Of a stretch of 64,000 nucleotides of DNA, positions 35,909 to 46,235 are shown piece by piece. The position numbers were made by a program, and so were the translations under genes. The notes under the pieces were generated by a model. It was not told the origin of the DNA. It did no database searches and saw only the letters and a program-made list of their open reading frames with translations. How positions within the stretch are numbered: the stretch's first letter is position 1; every line of letters starts with the position of its first letter. Source of the DNA: Effrenium voratum (Eukaryota > Sar > Dinophyceae > Suessiales > Symbiodiniaceae); contig CAUJNA010001225.1 of NCBI GenBank assembly GCA_963377175.1, positions 424,311 to 488,310 of the forward strand, written 5' to 3'.

Positions 35909-37239
35909 AGGGAATAACCAAATGAGGAAAAAGGAAAAGAAAACACATTGTCACATTCTGAAAAGCATGCGACAAGATCCTAAAACCAAAGAAAAGGGCA
36001 GAGCCATTTATTCACAGTGGCCTCCCATACAGGCAAGCAACACCATCCTACAACCGTAAAGATGGCCTAGTTCATGCGCAATGTGTCAACTTGGCTTGCC
36101 GCCAGTGTGCAAATTGAATGAAAAGCTCTGGCGCTAACAAGGGCGTTTCCTGGGAAGGGCAACAGGCCGGATGACATCTATCCCAGGCGGACTTAGTGGC
36201 TTATAAACCTGCCCATTGGATCCAGTTGCCGCTGCAATTGTTAGGCAAAACTTGTGTTGCAGGTGGTGTGTGGCATGTCCAGCATCGGCCTTAAGTCATG
36301 CATGACGCATGACCCCGGAAAATGCCAAATGGGATGCGAAAACGTTGTTGCTTGAAGCAAAGGAAGCCGAACTGGACTGAGTTCGTTGATAGTGTCCGCT
36401 GCTCCTTCGCTATCCAGAGTTAGCGTAGAGGGGCAAAACATTATGCCACAAACCAAAACTCGCTAAAAGGGATACTTTTCTACACCCCGATTTGGGCCCC
36501 AGCTTTAGATTCTTCTCCAAAATCTACAAAGCGAAATATTTGGGATCCCCTAATAGGACCATTGTGGTGACCTAGGTTATCCAACCCAACTCAAGCTCAA
36601 AACCCAAATTGCCCATTTCCGCGTCCTGAAGACCCCAAGCCCGACACTCGAATCCGCCTGTGAACTTCCGAGTCTGGAATCTGGACCGTACCAAAAAATG
36701 GGACCCCCCCTTTAAGGACACGATCAATCTTCATTTCTTGTGTGTGTGTGTTTTTTTTGTGGGGGGTTCCTCCAAGTAGCGAGCCCCGGATTCCGAAGTG
36801 ATGGGCAAATTCTTTGAACTCACCCGCGACTGACTCATGTCCTGAGTGGATTGGCCAGAAAAACTCCCAACTTGTTGCTTGCCACAGAAGTGTTCTTCCT
36901 GCAAAAAAAGGTCCGAGTGAGTGGAGAACCGTAAACGTCCATTGCTTACGCCCCCTGCGAAAAATAGAAATAAGTCCAGAAGTCTCAAATCCCCTTTGAA
37001 GCCAACAAGGGAAAATAAACAACATTTTTCTTCAGAAAATCTCACTTCCCGAGTGGATGGCCCCAAAAAAGTCCAAACTATGCACCACTAAAATGGTCTT
37101 CCCAAAAAGCTTCAAGTCCGAGCCGGAACTCAACACTCCAAACTTTATCATGCACCACTACTAGAGTACAATGGTCTTCCCAAAAAGCTCCAAGTCCAGC
37201 GGGAAATGGTACTTTTCGACACCTCGAGGGGGCGCCTTC
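35909..37239. other. intronic stretch
   Basis: No exon found. Simple sequence patches such as TG/T near 36738-36760. Confidence 0.35.
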
Positions 37240-37308
37240 CAACTTTTCCCACGCCGCCTCCTTCTGCAGCTCCTGCAAGGCGCCGGAGAGCTCCTCCGTC
37301 GTTTTGTC
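37240..37308 (-). CDS. coiled-coil gene, exon
   Basis: Acceptor GTCCGAG-G, phase 0, 23 codons DKTTEELSGALQELQKEAAW then EKL. A GA donor (TTG-GAAGGC) gives phase 0; a GC donor four bases later is the alternative. Textbook heptads (L/L/L/A). Entering phase fits 39138-39183. Confidence 0.65.
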
Positions 37309-38571
37309 CTCGGACGGCCGAGCGACAAGACGAAAATCGCAGCCCGGCGCCCCAAACGAAGCCGTGAGGTGCAACGACCCAAGGGACCTGAGCCAAACAA
37401 AACACGGCCGTTTTGAGGTGAAGGGACTGAAAGGATTCTAAGCAAGAGAAAAAAACAGGAGGGAATTTGAGGGCGCTGAACTGATTCCCTCGCTTTTGTT
37501 GCAAGTGAACCAGCCCCATCCAACTAAAATTCGGTGGAAATCGCGATTCACATCCACCACACACCTTTAGAGGAGCACCTGCAATGCCAACTTCCAATTG
37601 AAGGGACCTCCTTGTCAGGTTCCATCTTGGTGGAAGGGCAAGATCCAGTGACATGCGAGCATGTAAATCCCGAGGTCAAGACACATAATGCAACCAGCAT
37701 TTTCGAGCAAATGGCAGAACAAACGCAACAGACCATGTCAATAAGCAACCCACAGAAGTTGAAATACAAGTTATGGACTCTGTCCCTGCCCAAGGTTCCA
37801 CGTTGGCTGTGGAAGGCCATAGAGGAAAATAGAGGAACAACACCGAGCCAGCAAGCAAAGGCGATAGCACCTGAAAAGAGAGAGAACAGCCTCTTGCGAC
37901 CATCCCCACATTTGCACTAGCTTCTCGAACGTGTTCTTTGCAAACATTTTGAGGCACCAACGATCTGGACAGTGCAGCGCAACTGATTGAGACCCCCTGT
38001 GCTTCAGTGCGAACCCGATGCGGGAAGCATCAACCAATAAGCCAGTTTCTGCTTAGGAACGCCCACAGTTCCGGGCCAAGTGGGACACAGACTCACATGC
38101 ACATACTATCGTCAACCCTCCCTACCAGAAACCATGTCCCCCTTGCCTACCGTGCGCCCCCCTTTTTGTGTGGTTCCTGCGGCGCCTGTCTTTTCCCAAC
38201 TCTCTGAGAGGCGAAGCGAACACGACATTTCGAATAAAATTGCGCCCCCCTTAAACTCCCCTGCGCCCAGCGGCAAAGGCTGCAATCATCTTGTGATGTG
38301 TGGAGATCTGCTCTCGGTGCCTTGTCACCTGAGGCAAAGGCACACTTCAAAGTTGATCCCAAGCAGGCCTTCTGAGGATGGACAAAGTCCGCCTCGCAAC
38401 AGATGCGTTGGATGACACCCTACGAATACCGGGAATACCACCTAACTGGTGCAGGAGTTTCTCCGTCCACAGTTTTGTGCGTCCTTCGTTTGAAAAGCAC
38501 ACCCCACGACCCGTCCGGCGTTTTGCCCCGTCTTCTGGAACAAAGGGCCCCTGACACAACCAAACAGAGAC

Positions 38572-38705
<134 letters not shown>

Positions 38706-39137
38706 CTCCAACAAACAAAACAAAACCAAACAACAAAAACAAACAAAAACAATCAATACACACACACACAAAGAACCACACAAGCAACCAACACACACAC
38801 ACACAACACCAACTAGCAAACAAACAGGAACACAACACACGCCAACAAACAACCCCACAAACAAACCAACGAGCAAGCAACACAAACAAACAACAAACAC
38901 ACCAACAAACACGCCAACACTCAAGCAAAAAAAACACGCAAACAGACAAACCAACAAGCAAGCAAACAAACGAACGAACAAACAAACAAACCAAACAGAC
39001 AAACCAAACAATCACACAAGCAACCAAAATTCTACCAATAGCCTAGACAGGAAAGCTACCTACACCATGACTTCGTTTCAAGGGCCCCTTTTTTTCTTTC
39101 CCGCCTCAGCAGCAGTGCCGGTTGATTGCAGGGTCAC

Positions 39138-39183
39138 CTTCTGGAGACCTTCCTGCAGGTTCTGCATCTGCTCGTTGAAGGGC
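39138..39183 (-). CDS. coiled-coil gene, exon
   Basis: Acceptor GCAAG-G, one base, 15 codons PFNEQMQNLQEGLQK, canonical donor AAG-GTGACC. Leaves in phase 0 into 37240-37308. Its entering phase fits the 40560-40622 exon if that exon ends at the GC donor given there. Confidence 0.6.
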
Positions 39184-40559
39184 CTTGCGACCGACCGAGC
39201 CCAAACCGTTGGTCGCTTCTCCCCTGGAAGCTAGCACCAAGCCCCAGAAAGAAAAAAGAAGACCTAAGGGGATGGCTGGGAACCTTTCAAAAACCGACCT
39301 TTTGCGTTGAAAGACCTCGATTCAAGCTGATGGTCCAAAGTTCCGAGAAACGGCTTCGAATTGCTCCCCGCACTCGCGAAAAGAACAATGCACCTCCTTG
39401 TGTTTCTCAGTAGGGAATCATCAGCGGCTCCGAATCCCAAGCCAATGGAACTGCAAGATGGTTCACTTCTTTCTTCAGGGACTCTGAGAACAACCAGGTT
39501 CCACTTGCCTTTTGAAAGCGCCAAGCTGAATGAAGCTCGCTGTTAACTGGTCATTGCGATGCTGAAGCAGAGTGCCACAAAACAAAAAAAGGAAGCGGCA
39601 TGCAACTGGAGCACTCAGCACACACACACACATTCCATGGCACTTGGGGCCCAATGCATCGGGAATCCTGACAAACTCGGCTCTGTAAGCAGCAATCAGA
39701 GGGGTCTGGTTGTCCCGGAATCCAAATATGGGTCGGGCACTGCTTCCGAGGCTGCAAGCCCATCAAAGGGGCACTTCCTCTTTGCAGCCCACTTAGTTCC
39801 TTTGATGGTTTCATTTTTTATGGCTCGCAAGCTTTGAACCACCTGGCTCAAAACCCGGGACAGGCTGCTGGAGGATGGTCATCAAATGCGCGTGCACGAA
39901 CTCCTGCGTAGGAAGCCCAGGCGAAACTGCAGTGGGGATGTTTACATGGGCAAAGGGGCGACTCTCGGTGCGACAAACATCTGTCTGCTGCCAAAGTCTA
40001 ACGAGCCTTGGGGACTCCAGTTTGAATGTCCCGAGCTCCCAAAGAGTCTTCTTGAAGATCCTGCATTGAAAGTCTTGAGGGTGTTTGCCAAGAAAGGCTG
40101 ACGGGTGCTTCAGTCACTGAACCTGATATCTACGAACAAGCTCCGCCAAGATAACAGACTGACCCACATTAACAAAGAGTAGCACATGCACCTATGGTCT
40201 GAAGAAATATGCACATTCAACGCAAAAGCAAATCAATGTATCGCTTCACAAAAGCCGGCGGTACGCGAGTGTTTTCGGGGGCCCCAAGAAGGGGGCTATT
40301 GTCACTGTGGCCATGCAAATATCGTTTACCCACTTGTTACTAGGTTTGCTCCCCTGAAAAGGAGGGACATCGTACGTGAAGTTTACCCACACCCTCCCTC
40401 CAGTCATGGAAGCTGACAGGGTGTTGGAAGACTGTCCTCTTGACACCCTGTCCACTCCCATAATGAAAGAAATGGAAAGAACATAAAATTCTCACAATTT
40501 TGGAAAGACATGAACACATGGTTTATATATCCAGACATCAAACGATGCACGTGGCCTGC

Positions 40560-40622
40560 ATCAGGATCTCGTGCTCCACATCTGGGACGCGGTTGGGCCG
40601 CATGAAGCCGCCAGCCACGGTC
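40560..40622 (-). CDS. linking exon between JmjC and coiled-coil parts
   Basis: Acceptor CACGGAG-G, one base, then TVAGGFMRPNRVPDVEHEIL and AT, GC donor (GCAGGC). If the donor is CAG-GCCACG the exon ends at 40556, in phase 0. The leading base completes a Trp codon with the TG overhang of 43208-43240. Not recognised as a domain; it may be a linker, or the start of a separate gene. Confidence 0.5.
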
Positions 40623-40773
40623 CTCCGTGGAAATGAGTTGGGTGTCAGTTTTCTTTTTGGGGTCACACCCAACATGGCTTGAGCGTTGCTTGGGCGTCTC
40701 CTTTCAAAAACCAGCAAAAAGGGGGTGCCTCCCCAAAAAAAAAGAGCTTTTCCTGCAAAGCCTGGGGATTTTG

Positions 40774-40802
40774 CTTTTGGTTTCCCTTCACAACCAAAAG
40801 GG
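40774..40802. repeat. CTTTTGGTTT hairpin, copy 1
   Basis: CTTTTGGTTTCCCTTCACAACCAAAAG is self-complementary at both ends and is followed by GGGGG. Related copies are at 45372-45404 and, without the right half, near 43352-43372. Confidence 0.5.
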
Positions 40803-41576
40803 GGTGACATTCCCAGTTGTTTCCATAAGACAAGCCTCCACCTTCATAGCATCCTCAAGCTGGCCTTTTCAGTGGCCGGTTCGTACACGTCAAGGCTCTT
40901 TTCGCGGTTCCCGTTGGACAAATGAGTCAATACCGGTTGTGGTAGACATACTGTGGAAGAAATCCTGCACCATTTTAAGAGCCGTGGGAAACCATTGTGC
41001 GTTGGTATTTACAGGGGAATCATCATTCGCGGGGGTTCTTAGGCGGTGCAAGCTTTCGTCCATCCATTAGTGAGGTCCGTCTCCATAGCCTATTGGACAA
41101 TTTGACCCAATCTCCTGTACACCCAGTAGAACTTCCATTTTCATCCTGATACACCACTCCCCCCTTTTGACCGTAGAGTTTCAATCAGGGCTGGAGAAAG
41201 TCCCCTTTGTTTCAACTGAGCGTGCCCATGTTCATATCAGCCTCCCTCGAATTGGTGGTTTGGAGGTTCTGGCGTGGTTCCGTACCTACCCACAAAGATC
41301 AGGAGTTCAACCCCCCAAACCAAACCAAACCAACTAGGGCCTAACTGGCCAAGGACGTCGGGAAGCCAAGGCGAGCGCAACCAGTGAAGGAAGGAAAGCT
41401 GTGTCCAGCTGTAGCTGAAACTCGTTTCATATGTCAACAGCCGGGAGTTAAAAAAGAAACACTTGGAGACTCCATGGCTCCGATTTCCCGAGCTCCGGGA
41501 GTGGGATTTTCAATCGAGCCGATTCCGCGAACGCGGCAGTCCATGTTTTCACATGGGCATGCCCCAATGCACATTA

Positions 41577-41587
41577 CACACACACAC

Positions 41588-41624
<37 letters not shown>
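41577..41624. repeat. (CA)n(TC)n microsatellite
   Basis: A short CA run joined to about 18 TC units. Confidence 0.85.
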
Positions 41625-41626
<2 letters not shown>

Positions 41627-43207
41627 GTTTCGCCTGGCGGGGCCCATGTAGAATCACCGGAAGACCCCAAGTGACCCCATGCACGCGCTCCGCCCGATCG
41701 CCGATCGCCTGGGCGGCTGCACAAAGTCTAGCGGCTTGGTGACATCTCTCGACATGGCGACGACTCCCGGGCCGTGCCGTGCGGTCGCTCGGTCGCTCGA
41801 GCCAAGCTTCGGCGGCCTCAAAGCACTGATGCAGAGGCAGTCGGAAAAACGAAACCAAGGGAGATGATACCGCGATGAGATTTTCCAAGGTATGGAGCAC
41901 GGTGAAGCACATGGCATTGGAATGTTTGTTGGGATTGGGGACACTGGGCTTAGAACCATAGGTATCGAGCTTCGTAAATAGTCTAAGGATTCAACCACGT
42001 CCAGAGTGGACACTTTCCTGTTACCTATTTACATGTGATCATTATTGACATGTGGTACGTAAAAAGAGCACCTACAGTACCCCACGCAGTTGATCCCTGA
42101 AAGGAAATAGGTTTGAACACCATTAACAAGCCCAAATCGACCCGCACCTGCTTTCCAACGAAAATCGGAAACTAGAGACGTGGCTCCTGCTAGGTGTGTA
42201 GCTCATGCCTGCCAAGGCCTTTGCCAGCCAGGTCTTGGACTCAAAGCAACCTCCCCGCCCCGCAGCAGGACGTGCCCACTCCCTTCTGGTAAAGAACCCC
42301 AGGTTCACGAATATAGCCCGAGAAATCCCGGTGACAAATCTCTTTAAGCATCACAGCTTGTTTAATGATCCGATTGTGTAACGCCATTTTGAGGGCATCC
42401 CTCTCGTCCATCTTTGGATTATCCGGCTCACTTTCGTTGGTATGGGTCCTTTGTCATCTGTAGCTGGCCATAATGCCATTATTTGATTTGGGATATTGAT
42501 GTGCAACTCGCAGGGGCCATGAAACCCTGGCTTTCGCTGGGACAACAAACTGAGCTTCGCCATTTGAAAGTCGGACGGGTCGGGCGCACTGACTGACCTT
42601 GACTCGCGTTCCTGAGCTCCGAGCCTGCAAGGGGCCTGGCATGTGGGGGTTTTGGTTTGCAAAAGGGGTTGGTTCAGGCTGGGGTTTCAGGTTGGCTTAG
42701 TTGGGTTCGTTTTTGGGTGGCTTGGGTTGTGGGTTGTGGGTTTGGGCTCGTTTTCTTCAAATCCCCAGTTCCCCGAATGTTGCTTGCTTCTCCTCCAGGC
42801 AAGGAGGTGCATGGTGAATCGGTCATTTTCGAAGTGCTTTTCTTCCCCCCCCCCCCGCGGAAGCAAATCCCGAGCAGGTGTGGTCGAGCTTCCTCTTTGC
42901 ATAACCAAGGGATCCTTGTAGGTTCGAGCAACGACTTTGAAATTCCTAACTTCAGAGTGCGCCAACAGGGCTTAGTCACAACTTCCCAAGGTGAACGGCA
43001 CCCCTGGAAATCCAACCAAACAAATTCCGACAGTTTTTTTCACGGGGAGGGGGGGGGGGGGAAGGGGGAAACCAAATAAACTTGGCATTGACTGCTGACA
43101 TAATATGAAGTATTATGCTATGCGGGGGGGATTCTGAAGCTTGAAAGGGCCCAGCCACATCTGACCACATCCAGAACCTGAGGGAGTTGCTTGGAGAGCA
43201 AAGATAC
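41625..43207. other. non-coding stretch
   Basis: No exon recognised. C-run at about 42847-42857 and G-rich run at about 43044-43067. Confidence 0.35.
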
Positions 43208-43240
43208 CAGGTCCCGTCTTCCCGGCGTTCAAACCGAGGC
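43208..43240 (-). CDS. JmjC gene, candidate last domain-proximal exon
   Basis: Acceptor GCCAG-G, one base, 10 codons PRFERREDGT, TG overhang, donor GT (GTATCT). The leading base completes a Glu codon with the GA overhang of 43902-43965, giving RCLE-PRFERREDGT, and the overhang fits the 40560-40622 exon. Lies just after the JmjC fold, so it is a linker at most. Confidence 0.45.
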
Positions 43241-43901
43241 CTGGCTTGGAGGTCTTGGAGCATCTGCAAGGTCTGGCAACGAGGGTTTTGCCACAGCCCA
43301 GACTCGCCAGCTACATGATGGGTGTGGCTTCTTCAGGGCCCGAAAATGCTGGGGATTTCTGTTGGTTTCCCTTCAAAAAGCCGGCAGAAGAGGGGGCACC
43401 AACTCAAAGAAAGGCACACCCAGAGAGATGCGGCAAGAGTGACAGGTTCATACACTCCGAGCCACGGAGTGAAGGGCTGACTTGAAAGCTACGAAGAACC
43501 ACAGCCTACTATACTGAAATGACCTGCCACTGCAAAGTTCTGAAGCTTGCAGTTTACACATGGACGGTGAAACATGGGATGTGGAAACGATTTACAGCTC
43601 CAGTGATAAGGGCTAACCAAAACGTTTCACTCATAGCTGAATTGTGCTTTTCTGCCCCCACCAGCCCCATTCGAATTAAACTAGGGTGTGAATTGAAATA
43701 GGAGACCCTGGTAGACATCATTGGGTATTGACTCTTCCTCCACCAATCACAGAAGCTGACGGAAGGGTTCCGGAGTTCTACTTTCCTCTTGGGCAACCCC
43801 TTGTCCACCTCCATGCTTGTTGGAAGGAGGGCATATCCACCCAGCATTTAAGAGGGCATTTCCCTCCAAAATTCACCGAATCGCAAAAACATCGCTCCTG
43901 C

Positions 43902-43965
43902 TCCAGGCACCGCAGCACATCCTCGGCGCAGCTGGCGTCCATAAAGTTCTGCGACACCGCGATGC
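43902..43965 (-). CDS. JmjC dioxygenase gene, exon 5 (end of the cupin fold)
   Basis: Acceptor CGCATAG-G, two bases, then IAVSQNFMDASCAEDVLRCL and GA, with a GC donor. VSQNFMDASNAEDVL-type sequence is the strand-plus-loop that follows the second iron histidine in JMJD6-like proteins. The GC start completes a Gly codon with the single G left by exon 4, giving QNIGP-G-IAVSQNF. This needs a GA donor upstream, a dinoflagellate hallmark. Confidence 0.8.
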
Positions 43966-44948
43966 CTATGCGTCGAGCCCTGCGAATGTCGGGTGCTCGG
44001 ACAAAGGCCGGAAGCACACGTCACAAGGCCAAAGAACATGCTGATCAACTGCCATGATTCTGATTTCCAGTACAAGAATGAAAGTGAGTCGAGCCAAACA
44101 AGTTATGGCCCGAATCCACGGTGGTGTGACTTGGGTAAGTCAGGACAGCCACCATATTGAACATATTTAAAAATGGGACATGTTGGTTTGCCCGCTGGTT
44201 CCGTTGAGAACCCCAGAAGGTTGCCATCAAGCAAGACTAGAGCGATTGTTTTGGCTAAGCACGTGCATGATCTACCTATATGTGTTTCAATGCTAAATGC
44301 ATGCTAATCCTCCCGTAGTTATTTGCACCGAGCGGGAAGGGGAGGTGACAACCATTCGTGCCATGTTGTGACGAAGAAGCTGTCCCTAAAAGTGAAACGC
44401 TTTGGCGGCAGCCCCTTGATTCCCACAAAGGGTCACGCAATCCACCCTGCTCCGCTGTTTGCAAAGCATGTGGCCAACTTCTCAAAAGCAATGCAGATGC
44501 GTCGGGCCAGAAGTGCCTGGAGCTGACCTCACGTACGGCCCCGTTGGTTGAGGCACATTGTATGCCGAATTCTTGCCATTCCAACTCTTGTGCGTTCCAA
44601 TCGCAGCATATCGCAGCCTTTTGCCGTGGAACTCGTTCCTTTTGCCACAGAACCTTCGGGAACATGCCTTACACTATGCCAAACTTCACGCGATTTAGAA
44701 CCGCCGCACGCGCAGGTTGCCCTCATGAGGCGAGCCAGCTTGAGCGCTTGGCACAAACGGTCCACGATTCAAAAAGATGGCCTGAAGGCCTGAACAAAGC
44801 GTTAAATTTACATTGCGCCCTTTCTGACATGAGAAAACAACAGAGCATCGCCTTTTTGATAGCTTCCCTATTTCTGCCCATCCCATTTCGCTTTTCGTTA
44901 AAGACTTGGGATGAAACTTGGCGCCGGTTTCAGCCGAGCAGCTGACTC

Positions 44949-44974
44949 CTGGCCCGATGTTCTGGACCGCGTGC
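44949..44974 (-). CDS. JmjC gene, exon 4 (26 nt, second iron histidine)
   Basis: Acceptor TCCTGAG-G, then completion of an Arg codon, HAVQNIGP, and one base before a GA donor (GAGTCA). His in RHAVQN is the expected distal Fe(II) ligand of the JmjC fold (family pattern W-H-x-V-x-N). At 26 nt this is the shortest exon here. Reading through would add a different peptide and lose the VSQNF strand, so the short form is preferred. An in-frame GT donor three bases on would break the phase. Confidence 0.75.
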
Positions 44975-45371
44975 CTCAGGAAAGCGGTTCTTTGGCCGGT
45001 GATCGTATCGGGGCTCACAACAATCAATGCTCTATAGCTTCTAGTGCACGTATGATTGTCCTGTGCAAGCAGTCGGAACCCGGTTCTTGGAACCTGTTTG
45101 GGCTCAACATTTTGCGACTGGAAGGTTTCTTACATGTCTTGCCGTATTGCATCTTTAAAGGCCTACTTAAGGGGCATTACAAATTGAAACCATTTTCAAC
45201 ACGTCCGCTACAGAGTCCCACGAAAAAGAAAAAACACACACACACACACACATGATTTGGGGCTAGCACCACAACTTGTAGCAGGGCCCCATTCGAGACG
45301 ATTGCCATTTGGGAATGTTTTTTGTAGTCAACCCCCCCCCTCCCAACAAAAAGAAAAGCGGTGGTCCTGGT

Positions 45372-45404
45372 CCTTTTGGTTTTCCTTTGAAACCAAGAAA
45401 AAGG
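45372..45404. repeat. CTTTTGGTTT hairpin, copy 2
   Basis: CCTTTTGGTTTTCCTTTG then AAACCAAGAAAAAGGGG; same layout as 40774-40802. Intron of the JmjC gene. Confidence 0.5.
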
Positions 45405-45854
45405 GGTATGACACATCTGTTTGTCCCACCCTTTTTCGGGTAGGGACAATTGTGCCGTGGCTTTGAACAGGTTCCCAAAGATCCTCGACAAACAGGGGCC
45501 GTGCTTCCGTCACCCGGAGGCCAGCCGACACGGGCAAGTAACTCGACCTGTCCAAACTGAGCGGGGCTTGCCCAAACATCCAAAACGCGAACACTTTTAA
45601 GTCAGAGTTCGGGGGTGCCTTTGATTCTAATTTCTAATTTGTCTGTACAACAATGAACCTCATCTTTTTTGACTCCCAATCATTGAAAGAACAAGATGGT
45701 TGATTCTGGCCCATGCTTTATGCATGGACGTTAAACGAATCAGAAGAGATCCCATCCCAAGTCCTAAACTCACAAGCCCTCAACCCTAAATCCTTGGATC
45801 TGGCACCGGCCTCTCAGCCTCTCAGCCTCTCAGCCCCCCCCTAATCGGCAAGGC

Positions 45855-45913
45855 CGCAGCACGCCGGCGGGCACAAAGATCAGCTCCCCTGGCAGCAGCG
45901 TGCCGAACCAGGC
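45855..45913 (-). CDS. JmjC dioxygenase gene, exon 3
   Basis: Acceptor GACCCCAG-G, phase 0, 19 codons AWFGTLLPGELIFVPAGVL, CG overhang, GC donor (GCCTTG). L-x-PGE-x-x-FVPAG is the signature turn before the second iron histidine in JmjC and cupin-8 oxygenases. CG plus the G of exon 4 makes Arg, giving PAGVLRHAVQN. The spacer between PAG and His is one residue longer than the common WWH form. Exon 2 also ends in phase 0, but the fold normally has 25-50 more residues between them, so one exon in 45.9-49.9 kb may be missed. Confidence 0.8.
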
Positions 45914-46041
45914 CTGGGGTCGGCAGCGGGAGGGGGCGGGGCTTGTTGGGCACGCTTTGAAGCTTATCTAAACTTGAGACGTGTACACATGATTTTGGAG
46001 GTTGCTGGTGGTTTTCTGAACGTAGGATGGGTAAGGTGCGG

Positions 46042-46235
46042 GTACCGTACGATATAGGACGGTACAGTATGGGTACATCGGGTGCTACCCCGTACCCGTA
46101 TCAAAAACAACCGATTTTGCAACACCCAACCAGTGCTTTTGCCACAAGTCTGGGGTACGGTGAGTACGGCCGTACCTGCACCCCCGCCCGTTGTACCAGT
46201 ACCGTACCGGCACCGCACCAGTACCGTACCCGTAC
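46042..46235. repeat. GTAC-dense segment
   Basis: Fourteen GTAC tetramers in 194 bp, mostly as GTACCGTACC or CAGTACCGTACC, in two clusters. GTAC and GGTACC are palindromic, so the segment is full of overlapping short inverted repeats. Inside an intron of the JmjC gene. Possibly a decayed tandem repeat with a GTACCG unit. Confidence 0.7.

Noticed and set aside
44480..44770. Coding-like blocks ALLARRICIAFEKLATCF and CQALKLARLMRATCAC on the minus strand
   Set aside because: They lie in the intron between JmjC exons 4 and 5, whose direct junction is phase-perfect and gives the expected QNIGPGIAVSQNF sequence.
44358..44945. 195-codon plus-strand frame
   Set aside because: Lies within the JmjC intron between exons 5 and 4, on the opposite strand. 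No domain and no splice or start context.
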